Source of the DNA: CAWEHT01 sp963808455
Lineage (GTDB): Bacteria; Chloroflexota; Anaerolineae; CG2-30-64-16
Direction of reading: 5' to 3'
Assembly (NCBI GenBank): GCA_963808455.1
Contig: CAWEHT010000098.1
Coordinates: 1-26,145, forward strand
DNA: 26,145 nt
The position numbers and the translations under genes are program-made. Positions 9,216 to 17,278 of this stretch are shown in pieces. Within the stretch, counting starts at the first letter, position 1. Each line of letters opens with the position of its first letter. The notes under the pieces are model-generated. The model saw only the letters and a program-made list of their open reading frames with translations. It did no database searches and was not told where the DNA came from.

Positions 9216-10514
9216 GCTGTTCGGTGAAGGCGTTGACGTTGATCGTGACGGTGCCGAAGGGAATGAGACCGCTCCAATCGCCGGACTGCGGCAGCGTGAA
9301 CGTGCCGTCCTCATTGGTGTCGCCGCCGGCGCTGTCGTCGGCCAGGGAGGTGAGGATGACCGGGCTGGCGCTGAGGCCGCCGGCATCCAGGATGCCGCCA
9401 TCCATGACCGTAATGCCCGTGCCGTGCATGAACTTGACGATGGTGCCGGGCGAGATGGTGAGGTGGACTCCCGCCTCGACGAAGACCTCGGCTTGCACCA
9501 CGCGCACGGCATCGGGCCCCCAGGTCTGGCTGGCCTGGAGGATGCCGCCATGCCAGTGGAGGGGAACGTTGTTGACCCCGAAGCCGTAAGTAGCGGCGCC
9601 TGCTACATGACCAGCCTGGTTGTGGAAGGAAGCAATGAGCTGATAGTAGCCGTTCCTCACGGTGGTCGAGTCCCAGGTGAGCGACCCATGCGCCGGCAGA
9701 TCCGTGCCGAGGGACTGGCTGCTGCCTCCTGGCCCGCTAAGGCTCACGTTGACCAGCAGGCCGGCCACGCCACTGCCCAGGTCGGCCCATTCCAGATACT
9801 GGCTGCCGTGCACGAGGTTGACCTGCGGCGAGAGCCACTCGAAGGGACCGAGCCAGGGGCTGTAGAGGACGCCGGCGCTGACGGCGTTGCCTTTGCCGTT
9901 GGGGTTGGTGGTGGCCTGCTTGGGCCCGCTGGCGTCGCCCCACCAGGTGTTACGCGCATCCACGATCGTGGTGGTTGGGCTGCCGTTGGTGAGCCCGGTG
10001 GTATTGCTGTAGATCTGGTTGCCGGTCAGAACAGGTACGCTGCCCTGGCTGTAGATGGCCGTGGTAGGGTTGTCGTGGATGCTGCATCGCGAGATATCTA
10101 CTTCGTTGGAGGCCAGGCTCACGGCATAGTTGCCGGCGTAGCCGGCGTGCGAAACGTCGCAGTTGCTCAGAAAGAGCTGTCCGCCGGCATAGACGTAGAG
10201 CTGGCTCCAGAGCTGGCCAGTGGCTGCGCTCGTGATGGTGATGGGCTGGGTGATGAGCCCTTGCGCCGTCAGGCTGGCGCCGCTCTCGACGGTGATGTAG
10301 TCGCCCTGAGCCACACGCAGCGTGGTGCCGGGCGTGACGGTGATCGCGCTCCCCGGGTTCATGGTCACGGCCGGCAGCCAGAAGGGGCTGCCGTGCAGCG
10401 CCTGCGGGCTGCCGTTCAGGGTGATGGGGTGGTACAAGTTGGCCGAGTAGACCGTCACGCCGTCGGGCGCATTGCCGCTCATGGTGATGTTCTTGAACGA
10501 GGGCGCCATATCGA
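9205..10514 (-). CDS. Giant surface protein, segment 3: beta-helix with NTWWGDASGP motif
   Basis: About 435 codons (open frame 9103-10509). It begins inside the third 550-bp repeat (PSFKNITMSGNAPDGVTV, SPFWLPAVTMNPGSAITV) and leaves the repeats. It then shows a hallmark of NosD-type beta-helix proteins, DARNTWWGDASGPKQ followed by GVLYSPWLGPF. An interruption domain (LVNVSLSGPGGSSQSLGTD, NGYYQLIASFHNQ) is followed by a new beta-helix start (EAGVHLTISPGTIVKFMHG) and the Asp-rich DDSAGGDTNEDGTF, a possible calcium-binding loop. The frame is lost near 9205-9215, after FTEQRYQS. Confidence 0.75.
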
Positions 10515-11990
10515 TCCGCGCCTTCGTAGATGGCCGGCCCGGTGTTATTCTGGATGGTCAGGTTCTGCAGCACCGCCGCATTGCCGGTGCCTTGTAGGTC
10601 GATGCCGTATCCATTGGCTCCGCCGTTGTTGTGAATGCGACAGTTGCTGAGCTGCACGTCGGCCGCGTTGAGAACCAGCGGGGGGTTGCCGCCGTAGCCG
10701 GCGTCGCTGAGATCGCAGTAGCTCAGCCGCAGATGTGCGCCCGCATAGACGTAAAGATAGCCCCAGAGCTGGCCGCTGGCCGCGCTCGTGATCGTGATGG
10801 GTTCGGTGATGAGCCCTTGCGCCATCAGGCTGGCGCCGCTCTCCACAGTGATGTAGTCACCCAGGGCCAAACGCAGCGTGGTGCCCGGCGTGACGGTGAT
10901 CGCGCTCCCGTGTTGATGAGAACCGCGGGCAGCCAGAAGGGGCTGCCGTGCAGCGCCTGCGGGCTGCCGTTCAGGGTGATGGGGTGGTACAAGTTGGCCG
11001 AGCTGACCGTCACGCCATCCGGCGCATTGCCGCTCATGGTGATGTTCTTGAACGAGGGCACCATATCGATCGTGCCCTCGAGGATGGCCGGGCCGGCGTT
11101 GTTCTGGATGGTCAGGTTCTGCAGCACCGCCGCATTGCCGGTGCCTTCCAGGTTGACTCCGCCAGCATTGTTGTCGTGGATGCGGCAGTTGCTGACCTGC
11201 ACGTCGGCCGCATTCAGCTGCAGCGGGTGATAGCCGCCGCTGCCGGCGTAGCCGAGATCGCAGTGGCTCAACCGCAGATGCCCGCCGGCATAGACGTAGA
11301 TCCCGTCCCATAGTTGGCCGCTGACCTCGTTCGTGAAGGTGATCGGTTCCGTGATGAGCCCTTGCGCCATCAGACTGGTCCCGCTCTCCACAGTGATGTA
11401 GTCACCCAGGGCCAAACGCAGCGTGGTGCCCGGCGTGACGGTGATCGCGCTCCCCGGGTTCATGGTCACGGCCGGCAGCCAGAAGGGGCTGCCGTGGAGC
11501 GCCTGCGAGCCGCCGTTCAGGGTGACGGGATGGTACAATGCCCCCGCACCGACCGTCACGCCGTCGGGGCTATTGCCGCTCATGCTGATGTTGTTCAGCG
11601 ACGGCTCCATATCGATCGTGCTTTCGAGGACCGCCGGGCCGGCGTTGTTCTGGATCGTCAGGTTCTGCAGCTGGGCCGCATTGCCGGTGCCTTCCAGGTA
11701 GACGCCGCCAGTACTGTTGTTTTGGATGGTGCAGTTGTTTACCTGCACGTTGGCCACGCGTATATCCACGGGGTAGGCACCGCTATAACCGGCCTGGCTA
11801 ATGTTGCAATAGCTCAACTGGGCGTAGGAACCCGTGTCGAAAAGCAGGTATTGCCAATACTGGCCCGTCGTGGGGTTGCTGAGGCTTGACCCGAAGGTGA
11901 TCTGGCTGGCCGCGGTGCCGGCAGCCACCAAGTGCGCCGTGCCGGCCACGTAAATATAGCCGCCCTGGGCAAACTCCACCTGTACGCCGG
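10320..11990 (-). repeat. Three tandem repeats of about 550 bp inside the giant gene
   Basis: The same landmark (GGCGTGACGGTGATCGCG) occurs at 11432, 10888 and 10331, spacings of 544 and 557 bp. Around each landmark the sequence is nearly identical for over 150 bp and clearly similar over the whole unit. Each unit encodes one beta-helix block with a SPFWLPAV turn and an NLTIQNN turn. Recent unequal duplication or gene conversion is likely. The outer limits are approximate. Confidence 0.7.
10516..10909 (-). CDS. Giant surface protein, segment 2: beta-helix repeat in a shifted frame
   Basis: About 130 codons between two frameshifts, reading SAITVTPGTTLRLALGDYI, then LRLSYCDLSDAGYGG and NAAVLQNLTIQNNTGPAI. 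Both borders can be explained by comparison with the sister repeats. At 10907-10909 a CCC run stands where the other copies have CCCC. At 10515-10516 there is one extra C. Those are single-base indels in short runs, which points to sequencing error rather than decay. Outside these borders the longer open frame (9950-11311) is a shadow. Confidence 0.7.
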
Positions 11991-12246
11991 GCTGGATCGT
12001 GAGCTGAACGCCGGCGGCGATGCTCACGCCCCCCAGCAGGATGTAAGGGCTGTCTGCGGCGTACCAGGTGGTATTGGTGCTGATCGTGGTGCCCGACGGC
12101 ACGCTCGTGCCAGTCGCGGCCCGAGCCGCGGGGCGCACGCTGCCGCGCCCCGCGGCCTAGGCCGGCTGTGCGGGGCGCAAGAGCCACAGCAGGAGCAGCG
12201 CTCCGACGCACCAGGCAGCGGCGCTGAGCCCGCGCCCAATGCGCCG
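10907..12246 (-). CDS. Giant surface protein, segment 1: signal peptide and first beta-helix repeats
   Basis: The 5' part (12246-12160) encodes a good signal peptide: RRIGRG, then the hydrophobic core WCVGALLLLWLL, then RPAQPA. An in-frame TAG (12157-12159) follows directly. After it the same frame runs on as AAGRGSVRPAARAATGTSVP and TISTNTTWYAADSPYILLGG. Two beta-helix repeat blocks follow, with typical short-turn strands such as NNCTIQNNSTGGVYLEGTGN and LQNLTIQNNAGPAVLEST. The open frame ends at 10825 but homology leaves it at the CCC run at 10907. The Asn-rich ladders and lack of cysteine pairs fit an exported beta-helix. A start at ATG 12255-12257 would need one indel to join. Confidence 0.75.
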
Positions 12247-12259
12247 CGGGTGATCATCT

Positions 12260-12717
12260 CCCGGTGGGGCCGGGATGAGCAGATTCGAGGCCAGACCGTG
12301 CGAGCGATGCCAGACATACGAGTTCCTCCCCAGAGTCGACCGTGCAGACCGCAGATAAGCCTTGCCATGAGTTGGGAACCGTGCCGGTGGCGATGCTGCC
12401 TGGAACCGCGGCACATTCGCAACCATCGTAGGCCACACGATGGGCCTGCGAGACGCGACCCAGAGGCTCCCACCGTCTCGACCTGGCGCATCCAGACACC
12501 ATGTTTTCTGGCCGGTACTGAAAGACGCGGTGACGCGGATCCCTCAGGGACCCGGCGCAGGAAATACATCGGGCCGCCCCGCAACGCCTGCAGTGCCTGG
12601 CGCCGCGTTAGCCTCCATTGTATAGGCTGCCGGGGCGCCTGGGTATCGTGCAAACCATGAAGCATCGGATCACGCGAATGATGATCTTGCGAGCGGTTTA
12701 TGTGCTGGGGCGCCACG
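12260..12717. other. Intergenic region with the left end of the duplicated block
   Basis: No gene is supported here. From 12519 rightwards it is homologous to 14491-14688 and holds a weakened copy of the terminator hairpin (about 12537-12553, one mismatch). It also holds a TATACAAT box on the minus strand near 12620 that corresponds to the better TATAAT at 14589-14594. That box could serve the giant gene to the left. Bases 12260-12518 show nothing recognisable. Confidence 0.4.
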
Positions 12718-13377
12718 CTACGCGTCGGCCAGGCCATGGCTGACGGCGTAGCGCACAAGGTCAACTGTGGTCTCGAGGCCGAGCTTCTGGAGGATGTGGC
12801 TGCGGTGGGTCTGGACGGTGCTGGCGCTAAGGACGAGCCTCTCGGAGATCTCCTGGTTGGCCAGCCCGTGTACGAGCAGAAGCATCACCTCGCGTTCGCG
12901 CTCGGAGAGGTCGGCGTAGGCTGTGGGGTCGCCGCGAGCTCTTTCCTTGCCTTGCCGCAGATAGCCCTCGAGCAGCCGGCGGGCCAGCGAGGGGTAGAAG
13001 AAAGCCTCGCCCTGAGCCACGGCCCGCACCGCCTTGATCAGGTCTTCGCCGGCGGCTTTCTTGAGCAGGTAGCCGGAGGCGCCGGCCTCGACGGCGCGGA
13101 AGAAATAGGTGTCGCTCTCGTGCATGGTCAGGATCAGCACCTGCACGGCCGGACACTCGCGGCGGATCTGGCCGGCAGCCTGCAGCCCGTCCAGGTCGGG
13201 CATCGAGATGTCCAGCACGGCCACGTTGGGACAGGTCTCGTGCGCCATCTCCACCGCCTGGCGGCCATCCTGCGCCTCGCCGACCACGTGCATGTCTGGC
13301 TGGGCATTGAGCAGCAGCCGCAAGCCCTCGCGCACCACGTTGTGGTCCTCGGCCAGGAGGACACGAATGGCATTCAT
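12718..13377 (-). CDS. NarL/LuxR-type response regulator, copy A
   Basis: A 219-residue response regulator. The receiver domain occupies residues 1-120 with acidic residues E10/D11, phosphoacceptor D56 (AVLDISMPD), T84 and K106. The LuxR/NarL helix-turn-helix is at 157-219 (LSEREREVMLLLVHGLANQE, STVQTHRSHILQKLGLE). The start at 13377 is chosen because GGAGG lies 6 nt upstream and the protein then aligns with copy B from residue 1. The two copies differ at 18 of 219 residues, mostly in the linker (141-148) and the last helices of the DNA-binding domain, while the receiver is almost identical. Copy A may therefore answer the same kinase but bind different DNA. Its own kinase is reduced to a 3' fragment. 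Confidence 0.9.
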   Translation of the reverse strand: MNAIRVLLAEDHNVVREGLRLLLNAQPDMHVVGEAQDGRQAVEMAHETCPNVAVLDISMPDLDGLQAAGQIRRECPAVQVLILTMHESDTYFFRAVEAGASGYLLKKAAGEDLIKAVRAVAQGEAFFYPSLARRLLEGYLRQGKERARGDPTAYADLSEREREVMLLLVHGLANQEISERLVLSASTVQTHRSHILQKLGLETTVDLVRYAVSHGLADA

Positions 13378-13521
13378 CGCGCACCTCCGTCGAGCGGTAA
13401 CCAGAGCTTGGCCCGCGTCCCGCAGGGTGACCGGCGCGAGACTTCCAGGCGCCCGCCGGGGCGCCGGCCCGCTCCTGCATCCCCAGGATGCCCGGCGCGC
13501 TCGGCGGGTCCGGCGAGGGGG
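13374..13521 (-). pseudogene. 3' remnant of a histidine kinase gene
   Basis: The minus strand reads GILGMQERAG in one frame and, after a shift, GRLEVSRRSPCGTRAKLWLP and LDGGAR before a stop that overlaps the regulator start. This matches the last residues of the kinase at 15345-16844 (GILGMQERADALGGRLEVSR, RSPRGTRVRLSLPLDGGAA). Only the G2 box and the final strands of the ATPase domain remain, so it cannot be active. Homology stops sharply near 13521. Confidence 0.75.
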
Positions 13522-13834
13522 CACGCTTGCGTTGTTCCTGACAATTGATCTTCGGCCAGGCCGATCACGGGGCGCTGCCGTAAACCAGGTCGCAGCGAGA
13601 CAATGGACTGTCGAGGTCGGTGAATGGTCGCCGTGCGCCACGATCTTACCGGAAGGGGGCGGCTCCCGCCGCCCCCTTTGCTCGCTCGCAGACTCTTCTC
13701 GGCGCCCGTTTGCCTCGGTGAACGGAGGCAGCCTGCCAACCCCCTATCAGAGGCCAATCCTCTCCAGGTTCGTTCTGGCACAGACAATGTGGGATGTTTG
13801 AACAGCATCCAATCGCCGGCCAGCCGGGGCTGCG
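13522..13834. other. Intergenic region with a terminator hairpin
   Basis: No gene is supported. It holds the hairpin at 13653-13678 and otherwise nothing that can be named. A longer minus-strand open frame through here is only the read-through of the DoxX start frame. Confidence 0.4.
13653..13678. terminator. Hairpin terminator after doxX
   Basis: An 11-bp perfect stem (AAGGGGGCGGC at 13653-13663 with 13668-13678) has a TCCC loop, with A and T residues at its ends. It is likely to stop minus-strand transcription from the DoxX gene, and could act in both directions. Confidence 0.5.
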
Positions 13835-14442
13835 CTAAACGCTGGGTGAGGGGCGTTCTGCGACGGTTGGGGCCAGCGGCTGCCCCTTCACCGGCCCTCC
13901 GCGGTACCACGGGGTGCCCAGCCGCGGCAGCAGCCAGCGGTCCACGCCATACCAGCCGGCGACTTTCCAGCCCAGGATCAACAGGAGGGCCAGGAGGCCC
14001 AGCCAGGCGTTGGTGCTGGCGGCGCCCGCCATGATGTAATTCCAATTCATGAAAGCGCCGAAGGCGGCGGCGAACTCGGTCAAGATGCCGAGGATCAGCG
14101 CTACACCCACCAGCAACTCGCCGGCCATGACCAGCGGCGCGAACCAGCTGTACCAGCCGTGGTTGAGCATGAACTGGATGAAAACGCGTGTACCAGCCTT
14201 CCGCGATGGGCGACGACCCGGGCGCGACGGCCTTGGCCCAGAACCCCTGGAGCCCCTGTCCACTGACCCAGGTGCCGCCGGCCAACTTTTCCCAGCCTGC
14301 CTGGAACCAGCTGTAGCCCACGTAAAGCCGGATGATCAGAAAAAGCCAGGCGATGCGCGTCGTGCTCGAAAAGCACATGCGCGGAGGGCGGGTCCGGTAT
14401 GATGATTTCGCCCTGTGCGTTTACGATTCTTCGATCGACCAT
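13835..14442 (-). pseudogene. DoxX-family membrane protein, two frameshifts
   Basis: The start ATG (14440-14442) has AAGGAG a few bases upstream and reads MVDRRIVNAQGEIIIPDPPS. A shift near 14368 leads to TTRIAWLFLIIRLYVGYSWF and QAGWEKLAGG. A second shift at the AAAA run (14181-14184) leads to VFIQFMLNHGWYSWFAPLVM, ELLVGVALILGILTEF and ALLLILGWKVAGWYGVDRWL, ending at TAG 13835-13837. That makes about 200 residues with four membrane segments, normal for DoxX-like proteins. These are linked to quinone or thiosulfate redox chemistry in some organisms, though most members have no proven role. Both breaks are small indels and may be sequencing errors. It lies between the two copies of the duplicated regulator block. 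Confidence 0.7.
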
Positions 14443-14508
14443 TGTGATTGCTCCTTTCTTTGCGGGGTTGCCGCAGGCGTCCTCCCTCAGTGAAAGACGC
14501 GGTGACAC

Positions 14509-14525
14509 GGGTCCCTCAGGGACCC
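14509..14525 (-). terminator. Hairpin after the kinase-regulator operon
   Basis: GGGTCCC (14509-14515), loop TCA, GGGACCC (14519-14525). It lies about 165 nt past the stop of regulator copy B and 67 nt before the DoxX start. The copy A counterpart has a mismatch in the stem. Confidence 0.4.
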
Positions 14526-14588
14526 GGCGCAGGAAGCAGGCCGGACTGCCCCGCGGCGCCTGCAGCTTCTAGCGCCGCGTCAGGCTCC

Positions 14589-14594
14589 ATTATA
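14589..14594 (-). promoter_or_regulatory. Possible -10 box for doxX
   Basis: On the minus strand the sequence CATATAATGG holds a perfect TATAAT about 150 nt before the DoxX start. No clear -35 box is seen at 16-18 nt. In copy A the equivalent site is changed to TATACAAT. Confidence 0.3.
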
Positions 14595-14688
14595 TGGGCT
14601 GCCGGGGCGCCTGGGTATCGTGCAAACTATGAACTGTGGGTCACGCGAATGATGATCTTGCCGGCGGTTTGCGTGAGGAGGCGCCGCG

Positions 14689-15348
14689 CTACGCGTCGAT
14701 CAGGCCATGGCGGATGGCGTAGCGCACAAGGTTGACGGTGGTCTCGAGGCCCAGCTTCTGGAGGATGTGGCTGCGGTGGGTCTGGACGGTGCTGGAGCTG
14801 ACCACGAGCCTCTCGGAGATCTCCTGGTTGGCCATCCCGTGCACCAGCAGGAGCATCACCTCCCGCTCGCGCTCGGAGAGGTCCGCGTACGCTGTGGGAT
14901 CGCCAGGCGCGCTCGCCTTGACGTGCTGCAGATAGCCCTCCAGCAGCCGGCGGGCCAGCGAGGGGTAGAAGAAAGCCTCGCCCTGCGCCACGGCCCGCAC
15001 CGCCTTGATCAGGTCTTCGCCGGCGGCCTTCTTCAGCAAATAGCCGGACGCACCGGCCTCGATCGCCCGGAAGAAATAGGTGTCGCTCTCGTGCATGGTC
15101 AGGATCAGCACCTGCACGGCCGGACACTCGCGGCGGATCTGGCCGGCAGCCTGCAGCCCGTCCAGGTCGGGCATCGAGATGTCCAGCACGGCCACGTTGG
15201 GGCAGGTCTCGTGCGCCATCTCCACCGCCTGGCGGCCATCCGTCGTCTCGCCGACCACGTGCATGTCCGGCTGGGCATTCAGCAGCAGCCGCAAGCCCTC
15301 GCGCACCACATTGTGGTCCTCGGCCAACAGAACACGAATGGGACTCAT
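14689..15348 (-). CDS. NarL/LuxR-type response regulator, copy B
   Basis: A 219-residue partner of the kinase immediately upstream. The receiver domain has phosphoacceptor D56, T84 and K106, and the C-terminal LuxR-type helix-turn-helix is at 157-219 (ANQEISERLVVSSSTVQTHR). The start ATG at 15346-15348 overlaps the kinase stop by 4 bp, so the two are translated as a coupled pair. The GGAGG of the kinase tail (CGGAGGTGCGGC) serves as its ribosome site. The linker residues 141-148 and the last DNA-binding helices differ from copy A. Confidence 0.92.
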   Translation of the reverse strand: MSPIRVLLAEDHNVVREGLRLLLNAQPDMHVVGETTDGRQAVEMAHETCPNVAVLDISMPDLDGLQAAGQIRRECPAVQVLILTMHESDTYFFRAIEAGASGYLLKKAAGEDLIKAVRAVAQGEAFFYPSLARRLLEGYLQHVKASAPGDPTAYADLSEREREVMLLLVHGMANQEISERLVVSSSTVQTHRSHILQKLGLETTVNLVRYAIRHGLIDA

Positions 15349-16844
15349 GCCGCACCTCCGTCGAGGGGCAACGATAGCCTCACCCGGGTGCCGCGTGGCG
15401 AGCGGCGCGAGACTTCCAGGCGCCCGCCGAGGGCGTCGGCGCGCTCCTGCATCCCCAGGATGCCCAGCGCGCTTGGCCGGTCCGGCGAGCGGGCCGGCCG
15501 CTCATCCGGCAGGCCCACGCCGTCGTCGTCGATCGTCATGGTCAAGGCGGTGGCCGTCTGCTGCACGGCGACATCCACCTGGCCGGCGTGGGCATGCCGG
15601 ATCACGTTGGTGATGGCTTCCTGCGCGATGCGGAAAGCCGCGGTGGCGATCTCCGGCGGCAGCCCGGCCGGGTGGCTATCGGAATCCAGCCTGGCGACGA
15701 TGCCGACCGGCTCCAGGCGATGTTTCAGCTCCTCGCGCAAGGCCGGGATGAGGCCATAGTCGTCCAGCTCCGGAGGGCGCAAGTCGGTGATCAGGCGATG
15801 CGCTTCGTCGATCGTCTGCCCGACGAGCGCGCTGGCCCGGTTTAGATGGTCTGTAGCCTCCGCGATGTCGTCAGAGCAGGCCTGCCGGGCCAGCTTAAGA
15901 TAGAGGCCCAGCCCGGTCAGGAGCTGGCCCAGCGTGTCGTGTAGCTCGCGGGCGAGACAGGCGCGCTCCTCTTCACGGGCGGTCGTCAGCCTGTCCAGCA
16001 GCTGGCGCCGAACGGCGTCCCGAGCCTCGAGCTCGGCGTAGAGATGTTTGGCGCCCACCTCCTGGGCCTGGATGGTGCTGGCCATCTTGTTGAAGCCGCT
16101 GCCCAGCATGCCTACCTCGTCCTCGGAACGCACGGGAGCGCGGGCCGCTCGCTCGCCCTGGCCGAAGCCGTGCAAGGCTCGTGCCACCTGCTCCAGCGGG
16201 GTGATGACCAGCCGGCTCAGGAGGGCGTAGATGGCGAGGCCCGCCAGCACGACGACTGCTGCTGACACCAGCAAGATGGACTGCAATCCCCGCTGCAGGC
16301 GCTCGTCGAGGGCGGACATCGAGAAGTCCACGTACAGCGCGCCGTTGAAGCGGTCCTGCGCCGCATGGCAGCGCTGGCAGACCGGGGCATTGGAGATGGG
16401 CGTCATCGTGCGGAACACCCGCTCGCCGCCGGGGTCGGTCTCCACCAGGCTGAGCGGCCGGCCCTCAGCCGGCAACTGGTGGCAGCCGCGACAAACGCCG
16501 CCGTGTTCGTCCAGCTGCTGCCCATTGAGTTTGCCGGCGGGAGAAGCCGCGACGACGGACTTTGTGTTGAGGAGGTAGACCGCGCGCACGTCCGGGGCCT
16601 CGGCGATGCTATCGACGATCGTCTGGACGGCCGGGCGGTTATTGCTCAGCATCGCGCCTTCCAGGCTGTGCTCGGCCACAGCGCCGGACGTGGCCGCCGA
16701 CTGGCTCAAGTTGGCTATGGCCGCCCGGCCCGCCCAGACGTATTGCAGCCAAATGAAGGGCGCCAGCAAGAGGATCAGGACCAGGCCAATCCCCAGGCTT
16801 ACCTTCAGGCGAAGCGACCGGCTGACGAATTTCAAGAGGTTCAT
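15345..16844 (-). CDS. Membrane histidine kinase with two haem-c (CxxCH) motifs in the sensor domain
   Basis: A 499-residue NarL-family sensor kinase. A membrane segment at about 14-36 and a second at about 189-210 enclose an outer sensor domain. That domain holds two CxxCH motifs, C118-RG-C121-H122 and C156-QR-C159-H160, the signature for covalent haem c. A HAMP linker (about 211-262) and a coiled region follow. The HisKA_3 dimer domain has phosphoacceptor H302 in ARELHDTLGQLLTGL. The ATPase domain has N413 (NVIRHAHA), the DDDGVGLP G1 box (438-445) and GILGMQER (461-468). It probably senses redox potential or a gas or oxidant ligand through the haems and phosphorylates regulator copy B, and possibly copy A. 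A predicted extended -10 promoter lies 55 bp upstream. All kinase boxes are present and the frame is intact. Confidence 0.92.
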   Translation of the reverse strand: MNLLKFVSRSLRLKVSLGIGLVLILLLAPFIWLQYVWAGRAAIANLSQSAATSGAVAEHSLEGAMLSNNRPAVQTIVDSIAEAPDVRAVYLLNTKSVVAASPAGKLNGQQLDEHGGVCRGCHQLPAEGRPLSLVETDPGGERVFRTMTPISNAPVCQRCHAAQDRFNGALYVDFSMSALDERLQRGLQSILLVSAAVVVLAGLAIYALLSRLVITPLEQVARALHGFGQGERAARAPVRSEDEVGMLGSGFNKMASTIQAQEVGAKHLYAELEARDAVRRQLLDRLTTAREEERACLARELHDTLGQLLTGLGLYLKLARQACSDDIAEATDHLNRASALVGQTIDEAHRLITDLRPPELDDYGLIPALREELKHRLEPVGIVARLDSDSHPAGLPPEIATAAFRIAQEAITNVIRHAHAGQVDVAVQQTATALTMTIDDDGVGLPDERPARSPDRPSALGILGMQERADALGGRLEVSRRSPRGTRVRLSLPLDGGAA

Positions 16845-16869
16845 CCCAGGAACGAAGTCGCCAGCGATT

Positions 16870-17071
16870 CAGTGACAGCCAACCCGCGAACAGCGTGCAT
16901 TATACCACATACATGCGAGTATCGTTCGAGGAGCTGGCCTGCCGGTGAGTGACGCAGGCAGGTGGCAGCCCGGGCCTGCACGTCCCGCAGCGAGCGATAG
17001 TGCTTCTGGCCAATCTTGGCCCGCACGGCCGCCAGTTCGCCCCGCAGGTCGTGCAGCCCGACGGGTTTCAA
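16870..17071 (-). pseudogene. Possible transposase scrap
   Basis: The minus strand encodes GLHDLRGELAAVRAKIGQKH, then YRSLRDVQARAATCL and SPAGQLLERY. The pattern of a charged helix with KIGQKHYRSLRDVQ recalls the middle of IS1634-type transposases. This is recognition by eye and weak. There is no start site, no inverted ends and no catalytic part. It runs into the kinase promoter. It may instead be a non-coding stretch that happens to be open. Confidence 0.25.
16899..16907 (-). promoter_or_regulatory. Extended -10 promoter of the haem kinase operon
   Basis: The minus strand reads TGGTATAAT, a perfect extended -10 element (TGnTATAAT), 55 nt before the kinase start. The -35 region shows no good match, as expected for an extended -10 promoter. 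Confidence 0.5.
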
Positions 17072-17187
17072 CCCTCGGCGGCCCCTGCCTCGTGACGGGC
17101 CGCTGCGACTGCGAAGGCTGGCAACGGCCGTGCTGTTCCCCGACGCCCCTATCGGGCCGGCACCGGGTCTGGGACTTGGGCCTTTCG
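17072..17187. other. Rest of the kinase / sensor-protein intergenic region
   Basis: This completes the roughly 430-bp gap between the kinase and the Crp-like gene. Apart from the scrap at 16870-17071 and the two promoters at its edges, nothing is recognised. Confidence 0.35.
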
Positions 17188-17216
17188 TTGCCCCTCTGAA
17201 CGTCTTATGTTACAAT
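17188..17216 (+). promoter_or_regulatory. Sigma-70-like promoter of the cyclic-nucleotide-domain gene
   Basis: TTGCCC (17188-17193), a 17-nt spacer, TACAAT (17211-17216), then about 62 nt to the start codon at 17279. Both boxes match the consensus well and the spacing is ideal. Confidence 0.6.
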
Positions 17217-17278
17217 CAGCGCGCCGATGTTCATTCCATAAACCAGCCGCGACCCGCATCGTCGAGAGAGGACAGGCT

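Larger units (their letters stand above)
2388..12257 (-). pseudogene. Giant secreted beta-helix / carboxypeptidase-regulatory-like surface protein (whole gene, broken as sequenced)
   Basis: Five consecutive minus-strand segments read as one protein of about 3,280 codons once frameshifts near 10908, 10515, 9205-9215 and 6030 are bridged. The order is signal peptide, right-handed beta-helix repeats, CARDB-like domain, IPT-like region, at least eight carboxypeptidase-regulatory-like (Ig-fold) modules, a helical region, a conserved 'SGDPNAK' domain, a fibronectin-like domain and a C-terminal YLPLVRR. The likely role is an adhesin or extracellular matrix protein; no enzyme active site is visible. 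The start is unresolved. An ATG at 12255-12257 is out of frame with the signal peptide by one indel. An in-frame TAG at 12157-12159 follows the signal peptide. The flanking repeats show at least two breaks are single-base indels, so the real gene may be intact. The five segments are annotated separately. Confidence 0.7.
12519..13521. repeat. Duplicated 1-kb block, copy A (degenerate)
   Basis: This is homologous end to end to 14491-15493. Both blocks are about 1,003 bp and carry the post-terminator region, the response regulator and the last 45 or so codons of the histidine kinase. Copy A has lost the kinase upstream of that point. It lies downstream of copy B in transcription direction, with 970 bp (DoxX gene and a terminator) between. 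Confidence 0.8.
14491..15493. repeat. Duplicated 1-kb block, copy B (intact)
   Basis: Same content as 12519-13521, in the same orientation. Here the kinase continues intact beyond the block, so this is presumably the original and 12519-13521 the derived copy. Confidence 0.8.

Noticed and set aside
13374..14378. 334-codon minus-strand frame as one protein
   Set aside because: Only its first 65 or so codons are DoxX. The rest is out of frame with DoxX, crosses a terminator hairpin and ends in a kinase scrap.
14707..15759. 350-codon plus-strand open frame
   Set aside because: It is antisense to the response regulator and kinase. A near-copy appears opposite regulator copy A (12700-13548) only because the DNA is duplicated.
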